Part shown: in pieces, positions 34,064-42,570 of the stretch
How the letters are laid out: each line of letters begins with the position of its first letter
Position numbering within the stretch: the first letter of the stretch is position 1
Assembly: GCA_019637855.1 (NCBI GenBank)
Contig: JAHBUX010000011.1
Coordinates: 1-64,000 of the forward strand
Direction: 5' to 3'
Length of the DNA stretch: 64,000 nucleotides
DNA from: Bdellovibrionales bacterium
Lineage (GTDB): Bacteria > Bdellovibrionota > Bdellovibrionia > Bdellovibrionales > UBA1609
Position numbers and translations under genes: made by a program
Notes under the pieces: model-generated
The model's database searches: none
What the model saw: only the letters and a program-made list of their open reading frames with translations
Told to the model about the DNA's origin: nothing

Positions 34064-34900
34064 CTATTTTTTCGAGTCCAAGAGTTGACGGCATTTATCA
34101 GAGGGAAAGTGCAGAACTTGAGCAGTCTCATTTCGTTGAAGTCGTTCGGATTCTTTCAGCAGGAGTTTGACCTCATCAGTGACTAAAAAGTCTTCCCAAT
34201 CAAAGTCGGCAATGATTTCCGACGGATTGCCCAAGGAGGCGGTCATCCAGCTATCGCGCTGTTCGGCGACTTCTTGCAAGACCTCAAAGGGCATTGGTTG
34301 AACACTTTGTTTAACGTAGGTGAAGGCCAGCGATTTTGAATTTGTCCTGACGATTTGAGAAGTCGTATCTTCAATCCAGGGGCCAGCGAGAAAATACTTC
34401 CTTCTATAAAACTTGCGCTCAAACAGGTAATGAAGGCTTGTGCCGTCTGTGATTAGGCGGCGCTCTTCGATGCTTTTATGTAAACCGTCTGCATCTGTTT
34501 CTGTCGTTACAATAAAAAGGGCGTTGTTGTTTTCAACTCCATATTCAGTGTGGACAAAGTATTTCTTCCTCTTGCCTGGGTTGCCGATTCTCCTGACGCC
34601 TGTTCCGCGCCGCTCTTCGAACGTTTCCTGTGGTTTGAGGGGAAAGGTAAAGCTGTGCCAAACTAAAACGGGGAATCCGCCAAGTTCCCACATGTGGAGT
34701 CCGTACTCATCGATCCAAATGCTGGAGATCCGTTCGCGTCCCTGTTGATCGCGGGAGGTGTAGGACCCCGTAAACTTCTCCATAAACTTACTTTGCCGAT
34801 AGTCACCTAGACTGACGGCGTCCGCGGCTGCGGCATTGGCGAGAAAAGAAAACAGGGAAGCTGATAGCAAAAATAGACTTGCTGTCCAGAGACCAAGCAT
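34064..34900 (-). CDS. Secreted protein of unknown function
   Basis: A 278-residue protein with a signal peptide (cleavage near 24, ANAAAADA). The mature part is rich in aromatic and charged residues with beta-strand patterns (SSIWIDEYGLHMWELGG, LHYLFERKFYRRKYFLAGPW) and has a single cysteine near the end. No domain is recognised. GGAGG precedes the ATG. It converges on the PAS kinase with no clear terminator. Confidence 0.7.
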   Translation of the reverse strand: MLGLWTASLFLLSASLFSFLANAAAADAVSLGDYRQSKFMEKFTGSYTSRDQQGRERISSIWIDEYGLHMWELGGFPVLVWHSFTFPLKPQETFEERRGTGVRRIGNPGKRKKYFVHTEYGVENNNALFIVTTETDADGLHKSIEERRLITDGTSLHYLFERKFYRRKYFLAGPWIEDTTSQIVRTNSKSLAFTYVKQSVQPMPFEVLQEVAEQRDSWMTASLGNPSEIIADFDWEDFLVTDEVKLLLKESERLQRNETAQVLHFPSDKCRQLLDSKK

Positions 34901-35023
34901 AATCGCCTCCGTAAGGATCGCTTTTCGGGTATCGCCTTGCCTTAACAGATCCTGACATAAAAAGCATCCCGGTTTGAGACAGTCTCGTTGCTGGACTTTT
35001 ACCTGAGAACTCCTCGTCTTATA

Positions 35024-35524
35024 ATGAACTTATTGGATAGGGGACTCCCTTTGGGTCGTTTAAAATTGGTTTTCACTCTTGTAGGCGTGGTTTTAGTCAC
35101 AATGGCATTTCAAAATTGTGGTGCGGATCTTCCCGCAGCTGCAAAGGATAGCTCCTCGCGGTTAAGCGGCGGCGGTTCGCCGGCTCCGGACATTGTTGAA
35201 ACCACGGTGGCTTTAACCCCACGTGAATGGCAGCCGAATCAAAACACCACCGTGGGCGATATTTCCTTGAATTTCCAAGGTGATGGCAATTTGGTTTTGC
35301 GCAAGGCCGGCGCTCCTCTTTGGTCTTCTGATACCGGCGGACGTGATTGTAGTGTGAATTGCCTCGCTGCTTTTCAGGGTGACGGCAATCTCGTGATCTA
35401 TCAAAACAACACGGCGATTTGGTCCTTAGGCGCTGGCAGCTCCACTGATGTTTTGGTCATTTCGATCTACAGTCCACATCTGTCCATTCGCCGCGACGAC
35501 GGCAGCATTCGCTGGCAACCCTGA
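35024..35524 (+). CDS. Bulb-type (mannose-binding-like) lectin lipoprotein
   Basis: A 166-residue exported protein. The N-terminal hydrophobic segment (LVFTLVGVVLVTMAFQNC) ends in a cysteine near residue 27 that could be lipidated, although Phe-Gln-Asn before it is not a classical lipobox. The domain of about 100 residues has the repeated bulb-lectin motif FQGDGNLV (twice) and sugar-binding-site pattern (NLVLRKAGAPLWSS, NLVIYQNNTAIWS). Such beta-prism lectins bind mannose-like sugars. The ATG at 35024 lacks a strong Shine-Dalgarno. A surface sugar-binding role is likely, and in a predator could involve prey contact; that last point is inference. Confidence 0.78.
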   Translation: MNLLDRGLPLGRLKLVFTLVGVVLVTMAFQNCGADLPAAAKDSSSRLSGGGSPAPDIVETTVALTPREWQPNQNTTVGDISLNFQGDGNLVLRKAGAPLWSSDTGGRDCSVNCLAAFQGDGNLVIYQNNTAIWSLGAGSSTDVLVISIYSPHLSIRRDDGSIRWQP

Positions 35525-35528
35525 TCAT

Positions 35529-35574
35529 AAAAAAAGCCCCATAAGAAGAGTTTGGCAACCTTCTTATGAGGCTT
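35529..35574 (-). terminator. Hairpin with T-run on the minus strand
   Basis: Bases 35534-35548 pair with 35560-35574 (one mismatch) around an 11-base loop. Read leftward it is followed by seven Ts (35529-35535). It follows the lectin stop on the plus strand but has its T-run on the minus strand, so it may act as a second stop for the tRNA transcript. Confidence 0.6.
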
Positions 35575-35641
35575 CATGTCGGAGTTCTTTTTTGATGCGA
35601 ACCGGATTTACCTCCGGCTACTGCCTTCCACTTTCTGCAGA

Positions 35642-35694
35642 CCAATTTCAAATTAAAAAAGGCACTGAGTACAGTGCCTTTTTTAATTTGAAAT

Positions 35695-35697
<3 letters not shown>
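35642..35697. terminator. Bidirectional terminator, perfect 26-bp palindrome arms
   Basis: Bases 35642-35667 are the exact reverse complement of 35672-35697, with an AGTA loop. The GC-rich core GGCACTG/CAGTGCC is flanked by A6/T6, so it can terminate in both directions. The right arm includes the CCA end of the initiator tRNA (35695-35697). Confidence 0.88.
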
Positions 35698-35771
<74 letters not shown>

Positions 35772-35792
35772 ACAGAATTGAACAGTTCGTGC

Positions 35793-35821
35793 ACCTTACG
35801 TGGCTGTGGTGGGGGAGTCAA
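35793..35821 (-). promoter_or_regulatory. Sigma70 promoter of the initiator tRNA
   Basis: On the minus strand, TTGACT (complement of 35816-35821), a 17-base spacer and TAAGGT (complement of 35793-35798). The expected start lies about 15 bases before the tRNA 5' end at 35771. Confidence 0.75.
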
Positions 35822-35924
35822 GCCCCATGGTTGGTGGAGTTAACGCGCTGATTTTCAAGGAGTTAGGGGGCGCGGTTGTTGCACAGGTCGGTGGTGAACT
35901 CGCTCATCTTTAGGAGGTCAGTGT

Positions 35925-36524
35925 ATGGAGAGAATCGACGATAAGAGTTCCGCCATCGACGTCGCACCGCCCGCAGGGCGTACGGGCATCCACCCGGATT
36001 TGGACGAAGGCATTCGCCATGAAGCCGCCATCGTCATAATGCGGCCAGCAGACGAGGTATATCAGTTCTGGCGGCAGCTTGAGAATCTGCCCCGCTTTAT
36101 GTGGCGTCTTGAGAACATTTCGGTCAACTCCGATACGCTCTCTCATTGGACCTACAAGGCGCTTAAAGACACCGTGCGAGTCGAGTGGGATAGCGTCATC
36201 GTGCAAGATGAGCCTGGCAAATCCCTGTCGTGGAAGTCGGTGGACGGTTCCACCGTGTCCCATGCTGGAACCGTGACGTTCGAAGAACAACCCTTTCAAC
36301 GTGGCACTATTGTGCGTATCGAGCTCAGCTACAATCCGCCCGGCGGTCGTTTGACCGACTTCGTTCAGCGCGTTCTTGGCGAATCGCCGCAAACCATGCT
36401 GAAAGAAGACCTTAGACGCTTGCGTTGGTTGATGGAGACCGGTGTCGTGCCGACCACCGAAGGACAACCGCATGGAGAGCGGGGCATCACCGATGCGTTG
36501 AATCCCGCCCTTCATCACCACTAA
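35925..36524 (+). CDS. SRPBCC-family (cyclase/dehydrase-like) protein
   Basis: A 199-residue soluble protein of the START/SRPBCC helix-grip fold. RPADEVYQFWRQLENLPRFMWRLENI is the characteristic opening; a hydrophobic-cavity pattern follows (LSWKSVDGS, GTVTFEEQPFQRGTIVRIELSYNPPGG). These bind lipids or other hydrophobic ligands. AGGAGG precedes the ATG. Seventeen bases separate it from the alcohol dehydrogenase, a pairing I recall from stress-type gene clusters of soil bacteria. The pair is one transcript ending in the hairpin at 37715. Confidence 0.82.
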   Translation: MERIDDKSSAIDVAPPAGRTGIHPDLDEGIRHEAAIVIMRPADEVYQFWRQLENLPRFMWRLENISVNSDTLSHWTYKALKDTVRVEWDSVIVQDEPGKSLSWKSVDGSTVSHAGTVTFEEQPFQRGTIVRIELSYNPPGGRLTDFVQRVLGESPQTMLKEDLRRLRWLMETGVVPTTEGQPHGERGITDALNPALHHH

Positions 36525-36541
36525 CTTATTAAGGAGGCCTT

Positions 36542-37711
36542 ATGAGAGCCGTCACTTGGCAAGGCACCCGCAAAGTCGGTGTCGAAACCGTCCCCGATCC
36601 CAAAATCCTTTCCGATCGCGATGCGATCATCAGAATCACTTCCACCGCCATCTGCGGATCTGATCTTCATCTCTACGGCGGATTTATTCCCACCATGGAA
36701 AAAGGCGATATCCTTGGCCACGAATTCATGGGCGAGGTGATGGAAGTTGCACCGGGAGTTAAAAACCTGCACGTCGGCGACCGCGTGGTCGTGCCCTTCA
36801 CGCTGTCGTGCGGCAGCTGTTTTCACTGTCGCTCCAAAGAATTCTCGTTGTGCGACAACACCAATCCCAACGCCAGCGTAGCGGAGAAGTTTTACGGTTT
36901 TTCTCCCGCCGGTCTGTTTGGCTACTCTCACATGATGGGCGGCTATGCCGGCGGTCAAGCCGAATACGTGCGCGTGCCTTACGCCGATGTCGGCCCGCTG
37001 AAAGTGCCCAAAGGCATCGACGACGACAAGCTTCTCTTCCTTAGCGACATTTTTCCCACCGGCTACATGGCTGCGGAAAACTGCGATATCAAACAAGGGG
37101 ACACCATCGCCGTTTGGGGCTGCGGGCCGGTCGGTCTGTTCGCTATTCAAAGCGCCTACCTTTTAGGTGCAGAGCGAGTGATCGCCATCGATCGCATTCC
37201 CGAACGTCTACGTCTTGCCGAGGATGTCTGCGGTGCGGAAATCATTAACTACGAAGAGCTCGCCGTGCTTGACGAACTGCAGCGCCTCACCGGCGGCCGC
37301 GGACCAGACGCCTGCATTGATGCAGTCGGTTTGGAAGGCCATGGCACCGGTGTGATGTACGCCTACGACAAAGCCAAAACCAATCTAATGATGGAGACCG
37401 ATCGTCCCATCGCTCTGCGCGAAGCCATTCAAGCCTGTCGCAAGGGCGGAACGCTGTCCATTCCAGGAGTGTATGGCGGATTGCTCGATAAAATTCCCTT
37501 CGGAGCAGCCTTCAACAAAGGCATGACATTGAAAATGGGACAAACACATATGCAGAAATATATGAAACCGCTGCTGGATTTAATTCTGCAAGGAGAGATC
37601 GATCCATCGTTTGTGGTGAGCCATCGCATTTCGCTAGATGAGGCTCCGGAGGCGTATGAGAAGTGGCAGAAGAAAGAGGATTATTGTACGAAGTTTGTGA
37701 TCAAGAATTAA
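36542..37711 (+). CDS. Zinc-dependent alcohol/formaldehyde dehydrogenase
   Basis: A 389-residue medium-chain dehydrogenase. Catalytic zinc site: [10 protein letters not shown] and GHEFMGEV. Structural-zinc cluster: [18 protein letters not shown](P)-binding Rossmann motif: [15 protein letters not shown] with an acidic residue after (VIAIDR). The insert around [12 protein letters not shown] and the length fit the glutathione-independent formaldehyde dehydrogenase-like subgroup. AAGGAGG precedes the ATG. Substrate unproven. Second gene of the operon with the SRPBCC protein. Confidence 0.9.
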   Translation: MRAVTWQGTRKVGVETVPDPKILSDRDAIIRITSTAICGSDLHLYGGFIPTMEKGDILGHEFMGEVMEVAPGVKNLHVGDRVVVPFTLSCGSCFHCRSKEFSLCDNTNPNASVAEKFYGFSPAGLFGYSHMMGGYAGGQAEYVRVPYADVGPLKVPKGIDDDKLLFLSDIFPTGYMAAENCDIKQGDTIAVWGCGPVGLFAIQSAYLLGAERVIAIDRIPERLRLAEDVCGAEIINYEELAVLDELQRLTGGRGPDACIDAVGLEGHGTGVMYAYDKAKTNLMMETDRPIALREAIQACRKGGTLSIPGVYGGLLDKIPFGAAFNKGMTLKMGQTHMQKYMKPLLDLILQGEIDPSFVVSHRISLDEAPEAYEKWQKKEDYCTKFVIKN

Positions 37712-37714
37712 TCC

Positions 37715-37739
37715 AAAGCGCCGGCAACGCCGGCGCTTT
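37715..37739. terminator. Intrinsic-type terminator hairpin
   Basis: AAAGCGCCGGC (37715-37725) and GCCGGCGCTTT (37729-37739) pair perfectly around AAC. It serves the dehydrogenase operon and the convergent lipoprotein gene. Confidence 0.85.
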
Positions 37740-37749
37740 CCTCACAAAC

Positions 37750-38328
37750 CTATTTTGCCTTAACAGGCTCCGCGACAGCCGGCGCCGCTGCCGAAGAAGA
37801 CTTAGCAGGAACAACAGAAGCCGCTGAATTGGAAGCCTTCGCCGCAGGCTCAGCAACCGCTGCCTTAACCCCTGCTGCGCCAGCAGCGGTATTGGGAGCT
37901 GCAGGCTTATTAGCCGCATCTTTAGGGGCCGCCACAGCCTTAACCGCTTCACCGGCTTCACACTTAAAACCCGCGCTCTCTAAATTCGTACGAATTTTCG
38001 AGCTCACGGATTCACAATGACTTGTGCCTGTCGTTGACCAAGCGACTGGATCTGTATTGCCATGGGTGGAATAAAACACTTTGCAGCCCTTAGGCGCTGT
38101 CATTTCAATCTTCACCGAGCGGGTTTCTTGTCCGCGCAAGCAGGCGTACTTTGCCTTGTCATCGACCAAGGCCGGGGCTGGCTTAGCGGGAGCAGGCACG
38201 GCGAGTGAGGCCTTCGCAGGCACTGCGGGAGTCGCGACGTTAGGGGTGGTGGACGCGGTTTTGGAAGCGCTCGCACAGCCGACGCTGATGGCGGCAAGTA
38301 CGGCAATGAAAACTGTTGTGATGCGCAT
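37750..38328 (-). CDS. Alanine/proline-rich lipoprotein
   Basis: A 192-residue lipoprotein: lipobox ISVGC with cysteine 18, an Ala/Pro/Lys linker (about 20-55), a compact domain with four cysteines (KYACLRGQETRSVKIEM, PKGCKVFYSTHGNTDPVAWST, SHCESVSSKIRTNLESAGFKC) and a second long Ala/Pro/Lys-rich tail. The tails could thread peptidoglycan. The start at 38328 (GGGAGAG ahead) gives a normal signal peptide and rules out the longer frame. Function unknown. Confidence 0.78.
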   Translation of the reverse strand: MRITTVFIAVLAAISVGCASASKTASTTPNVATPAVPAKASLAVPAPAKPAPALVDDKAKYACLRGQETRSVKIEMTAPKGCKVFYSTHGNTDPVAWSTTGTSHCESVSSKIRTNLESAGFKCEAGEAVKAVAAPKDAANKPAAPNTAAGAAGVKAAVAEPAAKASNSAASVVPAKSSSAAAPAVAEPVKAK

Positions 38329-38581
38329 TTTTGCACTCTCCCTTTTAAACATGTTTTGAAGTTCTGCTTTCAGCATGACAAAGCCGCTTTGGCTCTGCAA
38401 CCGCATGGACCAGGCCGAGATTCTCGCCCGCATTGTGAATTTACCTCTGAGATCGGTAAGTTGTGCGCGTGAAAATCGACCTTCCCGCGAAGATAAATTT
38501 AAATTTATACTCCCACCGATGAATGTTCGTGCTCCTTCTCCTATAATTTCATCCGCAAGCCACAGAAGAAAAGGAGCTGCA

Positions 38582-39259
38582 TTGTCACCAGCGCCTCGCG
38601 TTCTCATTGTAGAAGACGAAGTTCGTCTGCTTCATCATCTCAGTCGCATTCTGGTCGAAGGAGGAATGTCGGTGTTCACCTGCGGTTCCTATCAGGAGCT
38701 TGAGGGCATGTTGAATCTTTCGACCACTGCGCGCTTTGATCTGTTTATTCTCGACCGGCTGTTGCAAAACAAAGATTCCGCCGAATTGCTGCCGCGACTT
38801 AAGGCTCATTTTCCGACGGCAAAGACCATGATCCTTTCCGCTATCAACTCGGCTGCCGAACGCGCGCTGCTGTTGGATATGGGCGCCGATGACTATATGG
38901 GTAAACCCTTCGATAGCGCGGAGCTGGTGGCGCGCACGCGGGCTCTTCTTCGTCGTGGTAAAACTGAGATCGTATTCGGCAACCTGATCCTCGACTCGGA
39001 AAATCGCTTGCTCAAAGTCGATGGCAACGAAGTGTCTTTGACCAATAAAGAGTTTCTGCTTCTGCGCACACTCGTGCAGTGGCCGGGCAAGATATTCAAC
39101 AAAACCTATCTTTATGATCAGGTGTGGGAGATCAAAGCCGACGTCGAGAGCAATGTGGTTGAAGCCACCATGAACAAAATCCGGCGCCGGCTTAAAGAGT
39201 CCGGCGCCAATGTCACCATCAAGAACACGCGCAACATCGGGTATTGGATTGAGAAATAG
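38582..39259 (+). CDS. OmpR/PhoB-family response regulator
   Basis: A 225-residue regulator: receiver with VEDE, phospho-aspartate D58 in LFILDRLLQNK and lysine in YMGKPF, then a winged-helix domain (LTNKEFLLLRTLVQW, VVEATMNKIRRRLKE, NTRNIGYWIEK). TTG at 38582 is the best start, with AAGGAG five bases before; conserved sequence begins right there. The ATG at 38519 has no Shine-Dalgarno. It overlaps the kinase downstream by about 11 bases, forming a three-gene operon with a serine hydrolase. Confidence 0.88.
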   Translation: MSPAPRVLIVEDEVRLLHHLSRILVEGGMSVFTCGSYQELEGMLNLSTTARFDLFILDRLLQNKDSAELLPRLKAHFPTAKTMILSAINSAAERALLLDMGADDYMGKPFDSAELVARTRALLRRGKTEIVFGNLILDSENRLLKVDGNEVSLTNKEFLLLRTLVQWPGKIFNKTYLYDQVWEIKADVESNVVEATMNKIRRRLKESGANVTIKNTRNIGYWIEK

Positions 39260-40604
39260 ATTTTTCTTTATCATTTTAACTACGCTGATCCTCTCCGCCG
39301 TCGGCATCACCTTCGTGCATGCCAAATTTTTTAAGAGCCAACGGTTAAAACTGATTGATCGCCAACTCACGGAGAGTTCGACCGTTCTCCTGGCCTCTGA
39401 GGAATTTCGCCAGGCGGCCGAACGGCTTGAGCGCGTCGAAGATGCTATCTCTTTGGCGCTGCAGGGCACGCGCATCGGTAAGGTTTTTGTCTTGCGCGAT
39501 GCGCAAGGTAAGATCGTCTATCAAAGTTTCAATGTTAGCCTTCTGCAGGCCGAACTACCCACGCATCCCGAATGGGTCGCTGTGGAAACGCCCAACGAGT
39601 ACGTGCGCGTACGCAATCTCAAGCTAGGTGACAACACTCTGCAGGTCGGCTTGGTCCTGGACCGCTATTTCTTGGATTGGGAGATTCTCGATCAGCGTCT
39701 GGTGAACTACGTGGCCGCCATCGTGATTTGTCTTTTCTTGGCCTCCGTTCTTCTCACAGTCGTATTGCTTTCGCCGTTGCGCTTGCTGATTAAGCATCTC
39801 AGTGACGCCACTTCCAATCTCACTAACCTCAGAGATGTGAAATCGCTGCCTTCACAGCTCAAAGCGTATGCGCAGGGTTTTTGGGCCACGTCCGATGAAT
39901 TTGCACGTTTGCTGGAGACCGTGCAAAAGCTGATCGATCGCATCAACCGCAACTATAAGCTGACGCGGTCGTGGACTTTGCAAATGGCGCACGAGTTAAA
40001 AACTCCACTGGCCATCATTCGCTCCGAGACCGAGGAAAAAGCGTCAGCCGGGCAGATTCCGGACGCCTACGCCCAGGATGTGATCAATGAGGTGGATCAG
40101 ATGACTCACATTGTGACAGAGTTTTTGGATTGGGCTGAGCTGGAGAACTCGGTTGTGCAACGCGATCTGCATGCCTTGCGCATTCGTCCCGTGTTGGAGG
40201 CGGTGACCGGCCGGCTGCAGAAGATTTATTCTGGTCGCCTTCGCCTGACCATCAATGACGACTTCGCGATTTTTGCCAACCCCATTCATCTGGATCAGAT
40301 GCTGACCAATATTCTCACCAACGCACTCAAATTCTCGCCTCCGCAAGAGTCGGTGCAGGTGGACGTGACGGGTCACACTCTGCGCGTGCGTGACGCCGGC
40401 CGCGGATTTCCTGAAGGTGTGCTGGAGCGTTTAGGGCAGCCGTTCAATGTGGGGCCTGCCTCCGAGGGACACACACCGGGTAACGGCCTTGGTTTAGCTT
40501 GGGTGTCGGCGGTCTCGAAGGTCTATCAATGGCGCCTAGAGATTGAAAATGTCAGCGGCGGCGCCGATGTCCGCATCCACTTTCCCCATGAGATTGCAAC
40601 TTAG
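39249..40604 (+). CDS. Membrane sensor histidine kinase
   Basis: A 451-residue two-span kinase: first span about 4-22 (FFFIILTTLILSAVGITFV); periplasmic sensor of about 125 residues; second span about 156-178; HisKA with MAHELKTPLAIIR; HATPase (NILTNALKFSP, DAGRGFP, GNGLGLAWVSAV). The in-frame TTG at 39249 lies inside the regulator's end and is the only start close to the first span; initiation is probably by translational coupling. The next gene begins right after its stop, so the sensor may monitor the wall or its damage, given the penicillin-binding-like hydrolase there. Confidence 0.87.
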   Translation: MRNRFFFIILTTLILSAVGITFVHAKFFKSQRLKLIDRQLTESSTVLLASEEFRQAAERLERVEDAISLALQGTRIGKVFVLRDAQGKIVYQSFNVSLLQAELPTHPEWVAVETPNEYVRVRNLKLGDNTLQVGLVLDRYFLDWEILDQRLVNYVAAIVICLFLASVLLTVVLLSPLRLLIKHLSDATSNLTNLRDVKSLPSQLKAYAQGFWATSDEFARLLETVQKLIDRINRNYKLTRSWTLQMAHELKTPLAIIRSETEEKASAGQIPDAYAQDVINEVDQMTHIVTEFLDWAELENSVVQRDLHALRIRPVLEAVTGRLQKIYSGRLRLTINDDFAIFANPIHLDQMLTNILTNALKFSPPQESVQVDVTGHTLRVRDAGRGFPEGVLERLGQPFNVGPASEGHTPGNGLGLAWVSAVSKVYQWRLEIENVSGGADVRIHFPHEIAT

Positions 40605-41516
40605 ATGAAACGCCAAATGTTCCTTGTTTTTGCCTTTACTTCGATTCTGCTTTTGGCCAGTACCTTTGCGCTGGGCCGAGGCAGTTGGAATGAACGTTTG
40701 AAATCAGATGTCTATAGTGTGGCCGCGGATTTTGACGGCGAATTCGGGCTGTATGTCAAAGATCTCACCAATCAGGGCGAGTTTCTCTACCAAGCGTCGC
40801 GCAACTGGGCTTTGTCCTCTTCTATCAAGGTGATTGTGGGCGCGGCCGTTATGAATGAGATTGAGCAGGGCAAGCTGACTCTCGATCAAAAGATCGGCGG
40901 TCTAATGGACGATATGCTCCTGCGCGGCGATGAGAGCGCCACGGACCAATTGATTCGCAGGGTGAGTTTACGGCGGTTGAATGAATTCGCTAAGCGTCAT
41001 ATTCCGAACATTGGCCCGCTTACGGATCTTAAGCAGGTGTGGCGCGAAATTTATATGGAGGCCCACGTCCAAGCCAAAGGTTTATCCAACGCCGATATTC
41101 GCGAACTCAACGGCGTGGCGCGCGAGCAGCGCCTGGATGTGCTGGCTCGCAAACTCTATGTGGGACGACAAAGTTTAAGAGTGAGCTCGATGGATCAAGC
41201 TCGCGCCCGCTACTACGCTCGCGGCAACAATACTTTGGATCTGAAGTCATTTGGGGGGTTTATTGATCGTTTGATCTCGGGCCAGGTTCTATCACCGGAC
41301 TCCACGCGTCGCATGCGCAGCTGGCTTGAGATGGAGTTGAGCGGCGAGGGCACGCAAAAAGGGCGCCATTGCGCCGCTGGTGTGATCTCGGATGGTTCGC
41401 GCGGCAAGAACGCAGTGGTGGTGCTGTGTTTGGAGGGGCCTGGCTTTGCCGACGATGAAATGGAAGACGTGTTTGCCAAGGTCAACAAGGCGCTAGGGCG
41501 CTCAGGCCTTTTCTAG
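40605..41516 (+). CDS. Exported serine hydrolase of the class A beta-lactamase-like fold, catalytic motifs degenerate
   Basis: A 303-residue protein with a signal peptide (cleavage near 24). It has the SxxK motif (S72-S73-I74-K75 in LSSSIKVIVGAAVM) and the following helix EIEQGKLTLDQKI typical of class A-like enzymes. The second motif, normally SDN, reads GDE (108-110, before SATDQLI). A clear KTG is not seen; KGRHCAAGVISDG occupies that place. So it may be a slow DD-peptidase, a non-hydrolytic penicillin binder or a sensor accessory. The ATG immediately follows the kinase stop. Confidence 0.8.
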   Translation: MKRQMFLVFAFTSILLLASTFALGRGSWNERLKSDVYSVAADFDGEFGLYVKDLTNQGEFLYQASRNWALSSSIKVIVGAAVMNEIEQGKLTLDQKIGGLMDDMLLRGDESATDQLIRRVSLRRLNEFAKRHIPNIGPLTDLKQVWREIYMEAHVQAKGLSNADIRELNGVAREQRLDVLARKLYVGRQSLRVSSMDQARARYYARGNNTLDLKSFGGFIDRLISGQVLSPDSTRRMRSWLEMELSGEGTQKGRHCAAGVISDGSRGKNAVVVLCLEGPGFADDEMEDVFAKVNKALGRSGLF

Positions 41517-42487
41517 GCGGCCTTTTTTTCTGAATCGATCACTTTTTTGAGCGCACGAAAAGCTTCGCGGTTGTAGGGGATGCCCAAGGTGTGCTCGATG
41601 TACATCAAAGCCTCGCGCGGGTTTTTCGGAACCGGGCAGTTGACGTTGGGCAAGATCAAATCGGCATAGCCGTTGGCCAGAGACACCACTTTGGCCAGTG
41701 GATGCATCTTCACATCTCTCAAACGCTGCGGGTAGCCCTGGCCGATCGAGTTCTCATGATGCTCATAAACAATCGACACGATGTCGTCAGGAACGATGCC
41801 CAGGCTTTGCAGCATCTGCATGCCTTTAAACGAGTGCGTTTCGTACAGCTGGTGCTCGTCGGCGGTCATTTCGGCGATCGGCTTGTTGATCAGATCGTGT
41901 GGCAGCGCTTTTAAACCAATGTCGTGCAGCAGTCCGCCCATCGCTACTTTTTCCAACGTGGCTTTCTTTTGAAAGCCCATGTTCTGCGCAATCAAGACCG
42001 AGAGTGAAGATACGGCCACGGAATGCCCCACCAACTGGTCAGAGAACTTGGCCAGCGATTTGAACAGGCCACTCAATGTTTTGTGGTTCTCCACCAGGCC
42101 TACGACGGCCTCGGTGATCTGCTTCGAGTTATTGTAGGTTTCAAGATCAATGCCTAAGTGCTCCACGTGGCGGAACATGGTGCGCGCTGCGGCCGACACA
42201 ACGGTCGTTTTTTGCGTGTCATCCAGTTCTTTCTTCGACAAAGCGATACCGGCCAGGCTGATCGATTGGTGCGCTAACTTGTAGTACTCTTTTTTGCGAA
42301 CCCACAGGTAACTGACTTCGCGGTTCTGGTAGTTTTTGAATTGATCGACGTTGGATTGGGTCAAAGCCTTGCCCACCAAAATGAACTTCTCTTCGCCAAT
42401 GCGAATGTACAAGTCCACCGGGATGGTGACGCCGTTCACGAACTCATGGATCGGGATCGGCACAAAGTCTTTGGCGGTCAGTTCCAT
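41513..42487 (-). CDS. HD-GYP-like phosphohydrolase
   Basis: A 324-residue cytoplasmic protein with an N-terminal domain of about 150 residues like that found before HD-GYP domains (DUF3391-type: PIPIHEFVNGVTIPVDLYIRI). The HD domain has HSVAVSS, GLLHDIGLKALP and YEHHENSIGQGYPQRL. These match HD-GYP phosphodiesterases of cyclic di-GMP, though the classical HHE-x-x-DGxGYP is here HHENSIGQGYP. It overlaps the convergent hydrolase by four bases. Bdellovibrio uses cyclic di-GMP to control its life cycle, so this is a plausible regulator. Confidence 0.85.
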   Translation of the reverse strand: MELTAKDFVPIPIHEFVNGVTIPVDLYIRIGEEKFILVGKALTQSNVDQFKNYQNREVSYLWVRKKEYYKLAHQSISLAGIALSKKELDDTQKTTVVSAAARTMFRHVEHLGIDLETYNNSKQITEAVVGLVENHKTLSGLFKSLAKFSDQLVGHSVAVSSLSVLIAQNMGFQKKATLEKVAMGGLLHDIGLKALPHDLINKPIAEMTADEHQLYETHSFKGMQMLQSLGIVPDDIVSIVYEHHENSIGQGYPQRLRDVKMHPLAKVVSLANGYADLILPNVNCPVPKNPREALMYIEHTLGIPYNREAFRALKKVIDSEKKAA

Positions 42488-42570
42488 AGCTGGCTTATCG
42501 GGAGAAACCGCGCGCCAATAGAGGACTCATCAGTTGGCCTCGACCAAAAGAGGGTGTAGCTTGTCCCGTG

